Shown here in pieces: positions 18,306-27,216 of a stretch of DNA of 64,000 nucleotides. The DNA comes from Kribbella rubisoli (GTDB lineage Bacteria; Actinomycetota; Actinomycetes; Propionibacteriales; Kribbellaceae). The stretch spans positions 1,612,001-1,676,000 of the forward strand of contig NZ_SHKR01000011.1 of the NCBI RefSeq assembly GCF_004217145.1, in the 5' to 3' direction. Within the stretch, counting starts at the first letter, position 1. Each line of letters begins with the position of its first letter. A program made the translations under genes and the position numbers. A model generated the notes under the pieces. It made no database searches. It was not told the origin of the DNA and saw only the letters and a list, made by a program, of their open reading frames with translations.

Positions 18306-18440
18306 GACCTGCATTCAGGGTCGGATCGGGACCGCCGGTGACCGACTCGCCTCGGTCGCCGGGCGGCTTCTTGTAGCTCAGCGAACTGGTGCTCGTTGTG
18401 TTGGTGGGGGACGGAAGAAGAGAGTGAGGTGATCGATTCC

Positions 18441-20267
18441 GTGCAGTCTTATCCATGCGCCGAGCGCTCGTCGCTCGTGGAGCAGGTGCACGGTCGTAGC
18501 GTCGCGGACCCGTACCGCTGGCTCGAGGATTCCTCGACCGCGGAGACCAAGCAGTGGTCAACGGCTCAGGACGACCTGTGGCTGACGTACGCCGGCACGC
18601 TGAGCAGCCGGTTCCGCTGGAAGAACAGGGTGCGACAACTGTCCGACGTCGGCAGCGTGTCCACACCCGTCTGGCGAGGCGGCCGTTGCTTCACGCTGCG
18701 ACGCGAGCCAGGCCAGCAGCCAGTACTCTTCGTCGACGAGACACCGCTGATCGATCCGAAGCGGCTCGACCCGACCGGACTGACCACGCTCGACGCCTGG
18801 CAGCCCTCACCGGATGGCACCAAGCTCGCGTACCAGCTCTCCCGTGGCGGCGACGAGCGCTCGACTCTGAACATCCTCGACATCACGACGGGCGAGCTCA
18901 TCGACGGCCCGCTCGACGGCTGTCGCTACTCCCCCGTCGCCTGGCTCCCCGACGGCAGCGCGTTCTACTACGTGCGCTTCTGTCAGGTGCGACGCCATCA
19001 CCTGGACGACCCCGACGACATCACGATCCTCGACCGCGAGGCGTCGTACGGGCTCGAGCTCAGTGCCGACGGCCGCTGGCTGACGATCTGCACGACGAAC
19101 GACCTGTGGTTCGCGGACCTGACAAAGGACGAGCCGCCGGCGCACGTCCCGCAAGACACCACGACGATCATGTCGGTCGGCCCCGACCACCGCTTGTACG
19201 TCGTCACGGCCGGCGGGATCCACATCGGCGACCCGGCCAGGCCGGCTGTCTGGCGCGATTACATCCAGCTGGATGCACCGCTGACCGGCCTCGCGATCCT
19301 CGACGAAGTCGTCCTCACAAGCACAACCAGCAGCATCACAATCCACGAGCGCGAGACGGGCCGCCGGCAAGGCACCATCGACCTCCCCGGCTTCGGATCG
19401 GTCGGCTCCCTGAGCAGCGACGGCAATCGGGCCTGGTTCACCTACACGGACAGCGTCACGCCGCCGACGGTCTACTGCTACGACGCGAGCACCGGCCGGA
19501 CGACAGGGTCCACCAGCAGTCGGGATGCACAAACGCAGCGGCCGAGCTACACAGCGCCCGACGGCACCGAGCTCGAACTGCACGTGATCGGCAAGCCAGG
19601 TGGACCGACGATCCTCTACGGGTACGGCGGCTTCGGCCAGGCGCTCACCCCGACGTACTCCGCGTTCGCGCTCGCCTGGGTCGAAGCCGGCGGCGCGTTC
19701 GTGACCGCGACCATTCGCGGCGACGCCGCACACCGCGACGCGACGAAGCAGCAGGCGATCGACGACTTCATCGCAGCCGCCGAGTACCTGATCGCCGAAG
19801 GCTGGACCACAGCCGACGAGCTCGCTATCTGCGGTGAGTCCAACGGCGGCCTACTCGTCGCCGCCGCCGTGACCCAACGGCCCGAGCTCTTCACAGCAGC
19901 CGTCGCCTCAGCCCCACTCACGGACATGCTCCGCTACGAGCTCTCAGGTCTCGGCGAACGCTGGACGGCGGAGTACGGCTCGGCCAAGAACCCCGACGAC
20001 TTCGAGACGCTGGCGAGCTACTCGCCGTACCACAAGGTCAAGAACGGCGTGAAGTATCCGGCCGTGCTGCTGACGGCCTTCGGCAACGACACCCGCGTGG
20101 ATCCCTTGCACGCAAGGAAGATGTGCGCGGCGCTCCAGCACGCAACCGCAAGCCAACGGCCGGTGCTGCTCAGATTCGAGCCCGACGCAGGTCACACCAC
20201 TGGCGGGATCAACCTGGCCGCCGACATGCTGGCCTTCCTCGCCACCGAGGCAGGCCTGGACCGATGA
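18441..20267 (+). CDS. Prolyl oligopeptidase family serine protease, leader peptidase candidate (FlaP-like)
   Basis: About 608 aa: an N-terminal short strand, a seven-bladed beta-propeller (about residues 60-375) and an S9A alpha/beta-hydrolase domain. The catalytic triad is visible as Ser467 (GESNGG), Asp554 (DTRVDP) and His585 (DAGHTTGG). POP enzymes cut after proline in short peptides. In Kribbella flavida the POP FlaP is reported to process the class III lanthipeptide flavipeptin, and this gene sits in the same context. GTG 18441 is chosen because GAGGTG lies eight bases upstream; GTG 18429 is also possible. The enzyme has no signal peptide, so processing would be intracellular. The stop overlaps the next gene (ATGA). 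Confidence 0.9.
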   Translation: MQSYPCAERSSLVEQVHGRSVADPYRWLEDSSTAETKQWSTAQDDLWLTYAGTLSSRFRWKNRVRQLSDVGSVSTPVWRGGRCFTLRREPGQQPVLFVDETPLIDPKRLDPTGLTTLDAWQPSPDGTKLAYQLSRGGDERSTLNILDITTGELIDGPLDGCRYSPVAWLPDGSAFYYVRFCQVRRHHLDDPDDITILDREASYGLELSADGRWLTICTTNDLWFADLTKDEPPAHVPQDTTTIMSVGPDHRLYVVTAGGIHIGDPARPAVWRDYIQLDAPLTGLAILDEVVLTSTTSSITIHERETGRRQGTIDLPGFGSVGSLSSDGNRAWFTYTDSVTPPTVYCYDASTGRTTGSTSSRDAQTQRPSYTAPDGTELELHVIGKPGGPTILYGYGGFGQALTPTYSAFALAWVEAGGAFVTATIRGDAAHRDATKQQAIDDFIAAAEYLIAEGWTTADELAICGESNGGLLVAAAVTQRPELFTAAVASAPLTDMLRYELSGLGERWTAEYGSAKNPDDFETLASYSPYHKVKNGVKYPAVLLTAFGNDTRVDPLHARKMCAALQHATASQRPVLLRFEPDAGHTTGGINLAADMLAFLATEAGLDR

Positions 20268-21916
20268 TCACCTTCAAAGAGGTGGCGAAACGCGGTCGCG
20301 GCTGGCTGCAGCTGATCGGTCTCAACGCGCTCATCGGCAGCGGCGTGACGCTCGCACTGCCGACCATCCTCGGTCGTTCCGTTGACGCGATCGTGGCCGG
20401 CCACGGCTACACCCGCTGGCTGATCGCGGCGGCCGCGCTGATCGGCCTGGGCATCGCGGCGAGCATCGTCGACGCGTTCGCCGGCGCAGCCTGTGTCGCC
20501 GAAACCACCGCCTGGCTGCGTCATCGCCTGGTCCGCCACGTCGTCCGCGGCGGCCCCGCCGGCACGCGCGACTTCGAGACCGGCGACCTGGTCACCCGGG
20601 TCTCGGCCAACGCGACCGACGCCGCCCAGGCCGGACCGGCCGCGGTCACAGCCATCGCCGCGATCGCGCCCCCGCTCGGCAGCCTCGTCCTCCTGGCGGT
20701 CATCGATCCATGGCTCGCCGCCGCCTTCTTCGGCGGCGTCATGCTCGTGATCTCCGTCCTGTGGACGTTCGCCAAGCGCACCGCCGACGTCAGCCTCAAC
20801 TACCAGGAGACGCAGGGCCGCATCGCCGCCCTGCTGTCCGAGTCACTCACCGGCATCCGCACGATCACGGCCGCCGGTACGACGGAACGCGAGGAGAGCC
20901 GCATCCTCGGCCTCCTCCCCGAGCTCCACCGCAACGGCGTCGTCACCTGGCGGATTCTCGCCCGCTCCGGCGCCCAGGCAGCAGTCGTCGGCCCGCTGGT
21001 CCTCGTCGCCGTACTCGCGGTCGGCGGACTGCAGCTCGTCGCCGGCCACATCACCGCGGGCGAGCTGTTCGCCGCCTCGCAGTACGCCGTCCTCGGCGCC
21101 GGCCTGGGCAACCTGACCGGCGTCCTCGGCGAACTCGCCCGCGCGAAGGCCGGCGTACGCAGGTCCGCCGAGGTGATCGCGATCGACACGATCCCCCACG
21201 GCACACTGACGGTCCCGGCCGGACCGGGGCAGCTCAGCTTCGACGGTGTCAGCGTGATCGCCGACGGGAATGTCCTGCTGGACAACGTGAATCTCGACCT
21301 TCCAGGCGGTCTCACCGTCGCGGTCGTCGGCCCGAGCGGTGCCGGCAAGTCCGTCCTCGCGGCGGTCGCGGCACGGTTGCGGGATCCGTCGACGGGACAG
21401 GTCTCGCTGGACGGCGTTCCGCTTCAGGCGATCAGCCGGCATGAGCTGCGTCGCGCGGTCGGCTGTGCGTTCGAGCGTCCGCAGTTGGTCGGCCGGACAG
21501 TGGGCGAGGCGATCGATCCGCACGCGGTCAGCCCGATCCGTGCGCTGGCCGCCGCCCGCGCCACCCACGCCCACGACTTCGTCAGCCGGCTGCCCAACGG
21601 GTACCTCACTTCGTTGCGCAAGGCACCGATGTCCGGCGGCGAACGCCAGCGGCTCGGCCTCGCCCGCGCCTGGTCCGCCAGCCGCCTCCTGGTCCTCGAC
21701 GACGCCACGTCGAGCCTCGACACGGCCACCGAGCGCCAGATCACCCGCACCCTGACCGAGGACCGGCACCACCGCACCCGCCTCATCGTCACGCATCGCC
21801 CCGCGACCGCGGCGCGCGCCGACCTGGTCATCTGGCTCGACCACGGCCAGATCCGCGCCATCGCTCCACACGCCGATCTCTGGCACGACACTTCGTATCG
21901 AGCAGTCTTCGGATGA
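20264..21916 (+). CDS. ABC exporter half-transporter (RamA/RamB type), first subunit
   Basis: 550 aa. A six-helix membrane domain (about residues 1-300) is followed by an ATPase with Walker A GPSGAGKS (about 360-367), signature MSGGERQRLGLARAW and Walker B LLVLDDATSSLD. The start ATG overlaps the protease stop codon by four bases, and the end overlaps the next ABC gene in the same way. It most likely forms a heterodimer with the next protein and exports the mature or partly processed lanthipeptide. Confidence 0.92.
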   Translation: MITFKEVAKRGRGWLQLIGLNALIGSGVTLALPTILGRSVDAIVAGHGYTRWLIAAAALIGLGIAASIVDAFAGAACVAETTAWLRHRLVRHVVRGGPAGTRDFETGDLVTRVSANATDAAQAGPAAVTAIAAIAPPLGSLVLLAVIDPWLAAAFFGGVMLVISVLWTFAKRTADVSLNYQETQGRIAALLSESLTGIRTITAAGTTEREESRILGLLPELHRNGVVTWRILARSGAQAAVVGPLVLVAVLAVGGLQLVAGHITAGELFAASQYAVLGAGLGNLTGVLGELARAKAGVRRSAEVIAIDTIPHGTLTVPAGPGQLSFDGVSVIADGNVLLDNVNLDLPGGLTVAVVGPSGAGKSVLAAVAARLRDPSTGQVSLDGVPLQAISRHELRRAVGCAFERPQLVGRTVGEAIDPHAVSPIRALAAARATHAHDFVSRLPNGYLTSLRKAPMSGGERQRLGLARAWSASRLLVLDDATSSLDTATERQITRTLTEDRHHRTRLIVTHRPATAARADLVIWLDHGQIRAIAPHADLWHDTSYRAVFG

Positions 21917-23598
21917 AGCGGGAGCTGTCGTACGGCGCAACCGCGCTGCGGACACGAGCCACGGTCAAGTTGATCGCGTGGTCGGTTCCGGAGATCCTGC
22001 CGACCGCGGTGTACGGGATCGCGGTAGCGCGGGCGACCGACAGCTTCCTCGCCGGACACGCAGGGCAAGGGATCGCGTGGCTCGCCGGGCTGGTCGTGAC
22101 AGCCGGCCTGGGCGCCGCCGGGGCGCGACAGGTCTATGCACGGCTCGGCGACCTCGTCGAGCCCCTCCGCGACGATCTAGTACGACGGGTCGTGGGTGGC
22201 GCGCTGCGAACCGGAGACGACGGCGCCGTCGCGCGACTGAACCGGCAGGTGGAGATCGTCCGCGACACGTTCGCGGGCCTGGTCCTGGTACTGCGAAGTT
22301 TCGCGGTCACGCTGTTCGGCGTACTGACCGGACTGTTGTCGCTCGCTCCGCTCGTCGCGGCGTTCGTCGTACCGCCGTTCCTCGTCGGGTTCGCGTTGTC
22401 GCTTGCGGTGCTGGGGATGGCGGCGGATCGGGTCCGCGCGTCGTTGACGGCTGACGAGGACCTGGCAGCGTCGGCAGGCATGGTGTTCAGCGGCGTACGC
22501 GACGTCACCGCCGCCGGCACCGAGGAGTACGCCGAGTGGCTGGTCGGCCAGCCGATCGAGGCGCACGCGGCGGCGGAGCGGGCGCTGGCGAAGGTCGCGG
22601 CCCTGCGGACGCTGTGCTTCGCGGTCGGAGGGTGGCTGCCACTGCTGATCCTGCTCGCGACCGGGCCGTGGCTGGTCGACCGCGGTGTCAGCACAGGCAC
22701 ACTGCTCGGTGGACTCACCTACGTGCTGATCGGCTTGCAGCCTGCGCTGAACACGGTGATGAACGCACTCGGCGACAGCGGCCTGCGGTACGTGATCACG
22801 CTCGGCCGGATCCTCGACGCCTCCAGTCCCGCGGGGCAGCCGCGGCCGGTCGACGAACTCAAGGGCTATCAGGTCCGGCTCCAAAGCCTCACGTTCGCCT
22901 ATGGCCCGAAGGCCGAGCCCGTGCTCGACAAGCTCGAGCTGACCATTCCCGAAGGCGAGCACCTCGCGGTGGTCGGACCGAGCGGAATCGGCAAGTCGAC
23001 GCTGGCCGGTCTGGTCTGCGGCATGCTCACCCCGACAAACGGCCGCCTGCTGCTCGGTGGCGCACCACCGACCGAGGTGACCACCGACGAGCTCGCGAAA
23101 ACCAGGGTGCTGATCCCGCAGGAGGCCTATGTCTTCAGCGGGAGCGTGCACGACAATCTCACCTATTTGTTGCCCGATGCAACGACAGAGCAGGTCAGGC
23201 AGGCGGTCGAAGCGGTCGGCGCCACGCAGCTGATCGAGCGACTAGAAGAAATCAAGCCCGCCGAACTGTCCGCCGGAGAGAAGCAACTGATCGCACTGGT
23301 CAGGGCTTATCTCTCACCCGCACCGCTGGTCGTGCTCGACGAGGCGACCTGCTTCCTCGACCCGGAGGCCGAGCGCCAAGCCGAAGAGGCGTTTGCCAAG
23401 CGCAACGGGACGCTGATCGTCATCGCCCACCGGATCAGCTCCGCCCTTCGCGCGCGCCGCATCCTCGTCCTCGACGGCAACAAGGCCGCGATCGGCACGC
23501 ACGCCAGCCTGATGCGCACGTCGCGGCTCTACCGCGACCTGCACGGCAGCTGGACGCCCAGCAATCCGAGAGCGTCTCAGATCCAGCCCGCGTCCTGA
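21913..23598 (+). CDS. ABC exporter half-transporter (RamA/RamB type), second subunit
   Basis: 561 aa. The membrane domain occupies residues 1-300; the ATPase domain has Walker A GPSGIGKST and Walker B LVVLDEATCFLD. The signature reads LSAGEKQLIALVRAY, with Ala at the second Gly position of LSGGQ, whereas the partner keeps MSGGERQ. Asymmetric signature motifs are common in heterodimeric exporters, so one ATP site may be weak. No N-terminal C39 peptidase domain is present, so leader removal must come from another enzyme, consistent with the POP gene. The 3' end overlaps the convergent regulator gene by 22 bp. Confidence 0.92.
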   Translation: MKRELSYGATALRTRATVKLIAWSVPEILPTAVYGIAVARATDSFLAGHAGQGIAWLAGLVVTAGLGAAGARQVYARLGDLVEPLRDDLVRRVVGGALRTGDDGAVARLNRQVEIVRDTFAGLVLVLRSFAVTLFGVLTGLLSLAPLVAAFVVPPFLVGFALSLAVLGMAADRVRASLTADEDLAASAGMVFSGVRDVTAAGTEEYAEWLVGQPIEAHAAAERALAKVAALRTLCFAVGGWLPLLILLATGPWLVDRGVSTGTLLGGLTYVLIGLQPALNTVMNALGDSGLRYVITLGRILDASSPAGQPRPVDELKGYQVRLQSLTFAYGPKAEPVLDKLELTIPEGEHLAVVGPSGIGKSTLAGLVCGMLTPTNGRLLLGGAPPTEVTTDELAKTRVLIPQEAYVFSGSVHDNLTYLLPDATTEQVRQAVEAVGATQLIERLEEIKPAELSAGEKQLIALVRAYLSPAPLVVLDEATCFLDPEAERQAEEAFAKRNGTLIVIAHRISSALRARRILVLDGNKAAIGTHASLMRTSRLYRDLHGSWTPSNPRASQIQPAS

Positions 23599-24191
23599 GC
23601 CTTCCGGATCGCCTCGATCCGGCTCCGAGAACCGGTCTTGGCGAGGATCCGGGACAGATAGTTCCGCACGGTCCCAGCGCTCAAGCTGAGCGTGCGCGCG
23701 ACCTCCTGCGCGGTCGCTCCCGTGGTGACCTGACGCAGTACTTCGCACTCGCGATCGGTGAGCGGGTTGTCGCCAGCCTTCAAAGCAGCCACAGCGAGGC
23801 GTACGTCGACCACCGGCAGGCCCTTCGCTACATCGCGCACAGCCTGCACCAGCTGATCGGCCGTCGCGTCAGTCGCGATCAGCCCGATCCGCGGCGCCTG
23901 CTTCACCAGCGCCAGGCTGGTGGCCGCAATCGCCTCGTGGTCGATCAGCACCAGTACGCCGCGGCCGGCGAGCTTGCGGCAGAGCTCCTCGATCCGGATC
24001 CGGCCGGGCAGCTGTGGATCGAGCAGGAAGACGTCCGGGCGCCGCCCGGCCACCTGGAGGACGTCCTCCGAGCGGTCCAGCTCGGCCACCACGTCCAGGT
24101 CGTTCTCTCTTGCCAGCACCGCGGCCAGTGCACCGCGCACCAACGTGCCGCGATGGCCGAGAGCCACTCGGATCACGCCTACTGCCCCCAT
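23577..24191 (-). CDS. LuxR/NarL-type regulator of the lanthipeptide cluster (RamR-like)
   Basis: 204 aa. The N-terminal receiver-like domain has Asp at the usual phosphorylation position (VFLLDPQLPG) but lacks the N-terminal acidic pair: GVIRVALGHRGTLVRGAL has Gly-His where Asp-Asp/Glu normally binds magnesium. The C-terminal HTH (LTDRECEVLRQVTTGATAQE, then GTVRNYLSRILAKTG) is intact. It probably works without canonical phosphorylation. The gene is convergent with the exporter genes, as ramR is linked to ramCSAB in streptomycetes, so it is the presumed activator of the operon at 15536. The start ATG (MGAVGVIRVALGH) gives a receiver of normal length. Confidence 0.85.
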   Translation of the reverse strand: MGAVGVIRVALGHRGTLVRGALAAVLARENDLDVVAELDRSEDVLQVAGRRPDVFLLDPQLPGRIRIEELCRKLAGRGVLVLIDHEAIAATSLALVKQAPRIGLIATDATADQLVQAVRDVAKGLPVVDVRLAVAALKAGDNPLTDRECEVLRQVTTGATAQEVARTLSLSAGTVRNYLSRILAKTGSRSRIEAIRKAQDAGWI

Positions 24192-24277
24192 CACATCCGT
24201 CGCCTCATCCGCCGGCCCCCCGCCGCCCCAGCGGTAAAACAGCTGCCGGACGGCGGTGCCCGTGCTTCGATCAACGA

Positions 24278-24814
24278 GTGAACTCGCCCGATGGCACGCA
24301 CGAATCAACGGTTTGTCCCGGCTGCCGCGCCGTACTTCCATCGTCGGAGTGGCCCGGCGCCCCGAAGTACAACGCCTCGGCGGAGTGCGCGGAGGTCGCC
24401 GGTGAGCTGCTCGGGTTCGAGGTCGAGAACGCGGCACGGCTCGGATACCTGCACCAGCTCCGGATCGACGCGTACGGCGGACAGCACGTGAACCCGGACG
24501 CCCCGCGCATCGGCCCGGTGTTCGCGCTGAACGGCCTCTACATGTTCCTCGAGCGCGGCTCGGGCAACCTCGACGTACGCACGGCGCACGGCATCATGGC
24601 GAACTCGTACGACGACTGGCCGCGGCTCGTCCCGCCGGATCGGATCGGCGAGCTCACGGCGTACGACGTCCTCATGTCCGGCGGGGTCGACGAGGTTGAG
24701 TCGGCCCTGCTCAAGTGGGCTCGCCAGGTCTGGGAGTCGTGGCCCGGCGACGTCCGGGCAACGATCCGGGAATTGACCGTGGAACTGGTCCCGGAACGCT
24801 ATTTCAAGCGGTGA
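24278..24814 (+). CDS. DUF5946-family protein
   Basis: 178 aa. The N-terminal CPGCRAVLP (Cys-x2-Cys at about residues 13-16) followed by YNASAECAEVAGELLGFE is typical of DUF5946 proteins of unknown function. The later GLYMFLERG and the C-terminal WPGDVRATIRELTVELVPER have no catalytic signature that I recognise. The start is GTG 24278 (VNSPDGTHESTVCPGC). It is divergent from the cluster regulator across 86 bp. No evidence ties it to lanthipeptide biosynthesis. Confidence 0.7.
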   Translation: MNSPDGTHESTVCPGCRAVLPSSEWPGAPKYNASAECAEVAGELLGFEVENAARLGYLHQLRIDAYGGQHVNPDAPRIGPVFALNGLYMFLERGSGNLDVRTAHGIMANSYDDWPRLVPPDRIGELTAYDVLMSGGVDEVESALLKWARQVWESWPGDVRATIRELTVELVPERYFKR

Positions 24815-25102
24815 TAAACCGATCGGTTCCACGCTCAGGCCGATCGGCGTGTCGGCCCGGAAACCGTTCTGTTGTTGGGGTTTCGGTACGTCAAAGGGCG
24901 GAAAAAGTTCGGGGCAGATCCGAATCTGCACTTGCGTTTCGGAGGAACCTCACCGAGGATGACTCAGGTCGCGTCGTTACCGTGGCGTGATCATTCGGAC
25001 GCTGTCCTGTGACCTGCTGTGGGATGTGTCCGGATTGCCCCTCCCCCTGCACGAGGGCCTGGTGTGCCCCACCATGCCCGAGCTCACAAGGAGCGCTTTC
25101 TG
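24815..25102 (+). promoter_or_regulatory. 288-bp upstream region of the LysM/Rpf-like gene
   Basis: There is no gene here. It includes a small perfect hairpin GCAGAT-CCGA-ATCTGC (24914-24929) and an AAGGAG ribosome-binding site ending about nine bases before the ATG at 25103. Actinobacterial rpf genes are often preceded by a c-di-AMP (ydaO) riboswitch; I looked for its conserved blocks and did not recognise them. The long leader could still be regulatory. Confidence 0.35.
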
Positions 25103-25744
25103 ATGTCCAAGGCCCGACATGCGCGCGCCCGGCGAAGTACTCGCCGGGTGGCTCGAACCCTCTCCATCGCCGGTCTGGGAGCCGGTATCACCGCCGCCGG
25201 AGCCGGTGCGGCGTTCGCGACCGATTACCACGTCAAAGCCGGCGACACCCTCTCGGAGATCGCCCAGGCCAACGGTGCCGACTGGCACGAGCTGGCCCGG
25301 ATCAACAACCTGAAGGACCCGAACCTCATCCTGATCGGGCAGACCCTGACCCTGGACGGCGCGAAGAAGGCCACTCCCGCGTCGAAGGTGGTCAAGAAGT
25401 CCGAGACCCGGCCGCACACCGACAAGAAGGCCACGACCAAGAAGGCCGACCGCGACGTCCGCTCGAGCCGGTCCGAGGACCGCCCGAAGGCGAGCAGCGG
25501 CAAGGCGAACCTGAGCGGCGCCTGGGCCAAGGTCGCCAACTGCGAGTCCAGCGGAAACCCGCGCGCCGTGAATGCCGCCGGCTACTACGGATTGTTCCAG
25601 TTCGACCTGCAGACCTGGCGCAGCGTCGGCGGCTCCGGCAACCCGGCGAAGGCCTCCGCGGCCGAGCAGCTGATGCGTGCGAAGAAGCTCTACGCACGCA
25701 GCGGCGCCTCCCCGTGGCCCGTCTGCGGCAAGTACCTCCGCTGA
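25103..25744 (+). CDS. Secreted LysM and transglycosylase-like (Rpf-type) cell-wall protein
   Basis: 213 aa. An Arg-rich n-region and hydrophobic stretch form a signal peptide (cleavage near AAFA-T40), followed by a LysM peptidoglycan-binding domain (residues 42-86: YHVKAGDTLSEIAQANGADW, ending GQTLTL). A Lys/Arg/Asp-rich linker leads to a C-terminal resuscitation-promoting-factor/lysozyme-like domain (about 138-213), with presumed catalytic Glu148 in NCESSGNP and YYGLFQFDLQTWRSVGG; Cys147 and Cys208 could form the disulfide known from Rpf folds. It probably cleaves peptidoglycan during regrowth or spore germination. Confidence 0.9.
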   Translation: MSKARHARARRSTRRVARTLSIAGLGAGITAAGAGAAFATDYHVKAGDTLSEIAQANGADWHELARINNLKDPNLILIGQTLTLDGAKKATPASKVVKKSETRPHTDKKATTKKADRDVRSSRSEDRPKASSGKANLSGAWAKVANCESSGNPRAVNAAGYYGLFQFDLQTWRSVGGSGNPAKASAAEQLMRAKKLYARSGASPWPVCGKYLR

Positions 25745-25809
25745 CCCGGCAGCCCGGGCGGGTCGGTGGTAGACCGTCCTCCCGCCACCTGCCCGGCACC
25801 CCCTGGACC

Positions 25810-25870
25810 GCTTCCCGCTCATCGTGGCGGGTAGGCGCAAACTCATCCGTGATCGCGATGAGCGGGAAGC
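25810..25870. terminator. Bidirectional terminator-like inverted repeat
   Basis: A perfect 15-bp inverted repeat (GCTTCCCGCTCATCG at 25810-25824 pairing with 25856-25870) has a 31-base loop. It lies between the convergent LysM/Rpf gene and the methyltransferase gene, so it can terminate both. Confidence 0.65.
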
Positions 25871-25879
25871 ACCAGAGAC

Positions 25880-26530
25880 TCAGCTGCGGGTGATGACCAG
25901 CATTTCGTTGGCGCCGAGCTGGAACTCGTAGGGGACCTTGCGGATCTCGGTGGTCACGCCCTCGAGTGACGCGAGCAGGTCCGGCAGCCACGGGATCGGG
26001 TCACCCGCACCCTGTTGCACCAGCGGGAAGATCCGGACCTCGGAGTTGCTGACCCGGATCAGCTCGCGCAGTGCGGCCTCATGCCACTCGCGGTCGTACT
26101 TGTCCGACCAGGTGAAGAGCAAGTGCGAGCAGAGCACCAGCTCGAAACGGCGATCACCGAAAGGCAGCTCCGGCAGGCCTGCTGCGACGTACCGCTCCGG
26201 CGCCGCCATCACGTCCTGCAGGAACCGATCGGCGGCCTCGATCCGGTACTGGTCCTTCCGCTCCGGCGATCCGTACCAGTGCCAGACGAAACTCCCCTGA
26301 TGCTCGTCGACGATTCCCGACGTGGCCGGCAGGCTCCGCCGCACGCTGTCCACGAGTTCGGGCGTCTCCAGCTCGTACGCCGGGTCGGCGGCGATCGCGT
26401 CGACGCCGCGTTCGGCGGCCTCGGCGGTGAAGCTGGCGCCGCCGGCGCAGCAGTCGAGGATGGAGTCCGGGAGTTCCTTCAGGTCGAACATCGCTTCGTA
26501 TTCGGCGTACGAGCGCGAGGTCACCAGCAC
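25880..26530 (-). CDS. Class I SAM-dependent methyltransferase-like protein
   Basis: 216 aa. ILDCCAGGASFTAEAAERGV (residues about 24-43) is a glycine-rich motif I with AdoMet-binding character, AIAADPAYE resembles motif II, and FELVLCSHLLFTWSDKYD followed by ALRELIRV fits motifs IV/V. The substrate cannot be deduced. GTG 26530 is supported by AAAGG seven bases upstream. The gene begins four bases after the upstream Pr6Pr membrane gene, so they share a transcript. Confidence 0.8.
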   Translation of the reverse strand: MLVTSRSYAEYEAMFDLKELPDSILDCCAGGASFTAEAAERGVDAIAADPAYELETPELVDSVRRSLPATSGIVDEHQGSFVWHWYGSPERKDQYRIEAADRFLQDVMAAPERYVAAGLPELPFGDRRFELVLCSHLLFTWSDKYDREWHEAALRELIRVSNSEVRIFPLVQQGAGDPIPWLPDLLASLEGVTTEIRKVPYEFQLGANEMLVITRS

Positions 26531-26534
26531 TGGT

Positions 26535-27176
26535 CTACCTTTCGACGGTTGTCTTCCGACGCAACCGGCGATCGAGAGTGGTCGCCCCGGCCGCCAGAGC
26601 CAGGAAGAGTACCGCCACCACCAGACAGTTCAGCAACACCCGTCCGTAGCCGTGCTCGTCGACGTTCACGAACGGGTACGGGTAGAACCCGACGAACGCA
26701 CCGCGCACCAGCGTGAACACCAGCCACAGCAACGGGAACACGATCGACCAGCCGACGATCCGCCAGTCGACCAGACCGCGCGGACCGAACAGCAGCCAGC
26801 CGAGCACTCCCATGATCGGCGCGGCGGTGTGCTGCAGGAAGTCCGCCACGGCAGCCCAACCGTGCAGGTCGACCAGGCCCACCAGCACCGTGTGAGCGAC
26901 GATTCCGGTCACCGCGATACAGAGCACGCCGTTCAGCCGGAGCGTCTTGAACAGCTCACCGCCCGTCCGGCCGGGCTGCAAGACGAGCATCAGCGCCGTC
27001 CCGCCGAGGATCAGGTTCGACTGGATGGTGAAGTACGCGAAGATGTTGAAGACCCGGTCCGGATTGTCCGGGAAGAAGCCGTCGTGCCCGCTCGCCGTCA
27101 CGAAGAGCTGGATGACGATCCCGCACACAACCACCGCCGCGGTCACCGCAGCCCAGATCCGTCCAACCGTCGTCAT
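26535..27176 (-). CDS. Pr6Pr family integral membrane protein
   Basis: 213 aa with six hydrophobic segments. FAYFTIQSNLILG (about residues 46-58), LQHTAAPIMGVLGWLLFGPRG (about 114-134) and GFYPYPFVNVDEHGYGR (about 161-177) are typical of the actinobacterial Pr6Pr/FAR-17a-like family of unknown function. A TACATT -10-like hexamer (27183-27188) lies six bases before the ATG, suggesting a leaderless transcript. It is co-directional with the methyltransferase gene downstream. Confidence 0.8.
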   Translation of the reverse strand: MTTVGRIWAAVTAAVVVCGIVIQLFVTASGHDGFFPDNPDRVFNIFAYFTIQSNLILGGTALMLVLQPGRTGGELFKTLRLNGVLCIAVTGIVAHTVLVGLVDLHGWAAVADFLQHTAAPIMGVLGWLLFGPRGLVDWRIVGWSIVFPLLWLVFTLVRGAFVGFYPYPFVNVDEHGYGRVLLNCLVVAVLFLALAAGATTLDRRLRRKTTVER

Positions 27177-27216
27177 GCAGGAAATGTACGACGAGTAACC
27201 GCGCGGGCCGGGGAGG

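Noticed and set aside
24815..25102. c-di-AMP (ydaO) riboswitch before the LysM/Rpf-like gene
   Set aside because: Expected from actinobacterial rpf genes, but I did not find the conserved ydaO sequence blocks; only a small hairpin is visible. A covariance-model scan would settle it.
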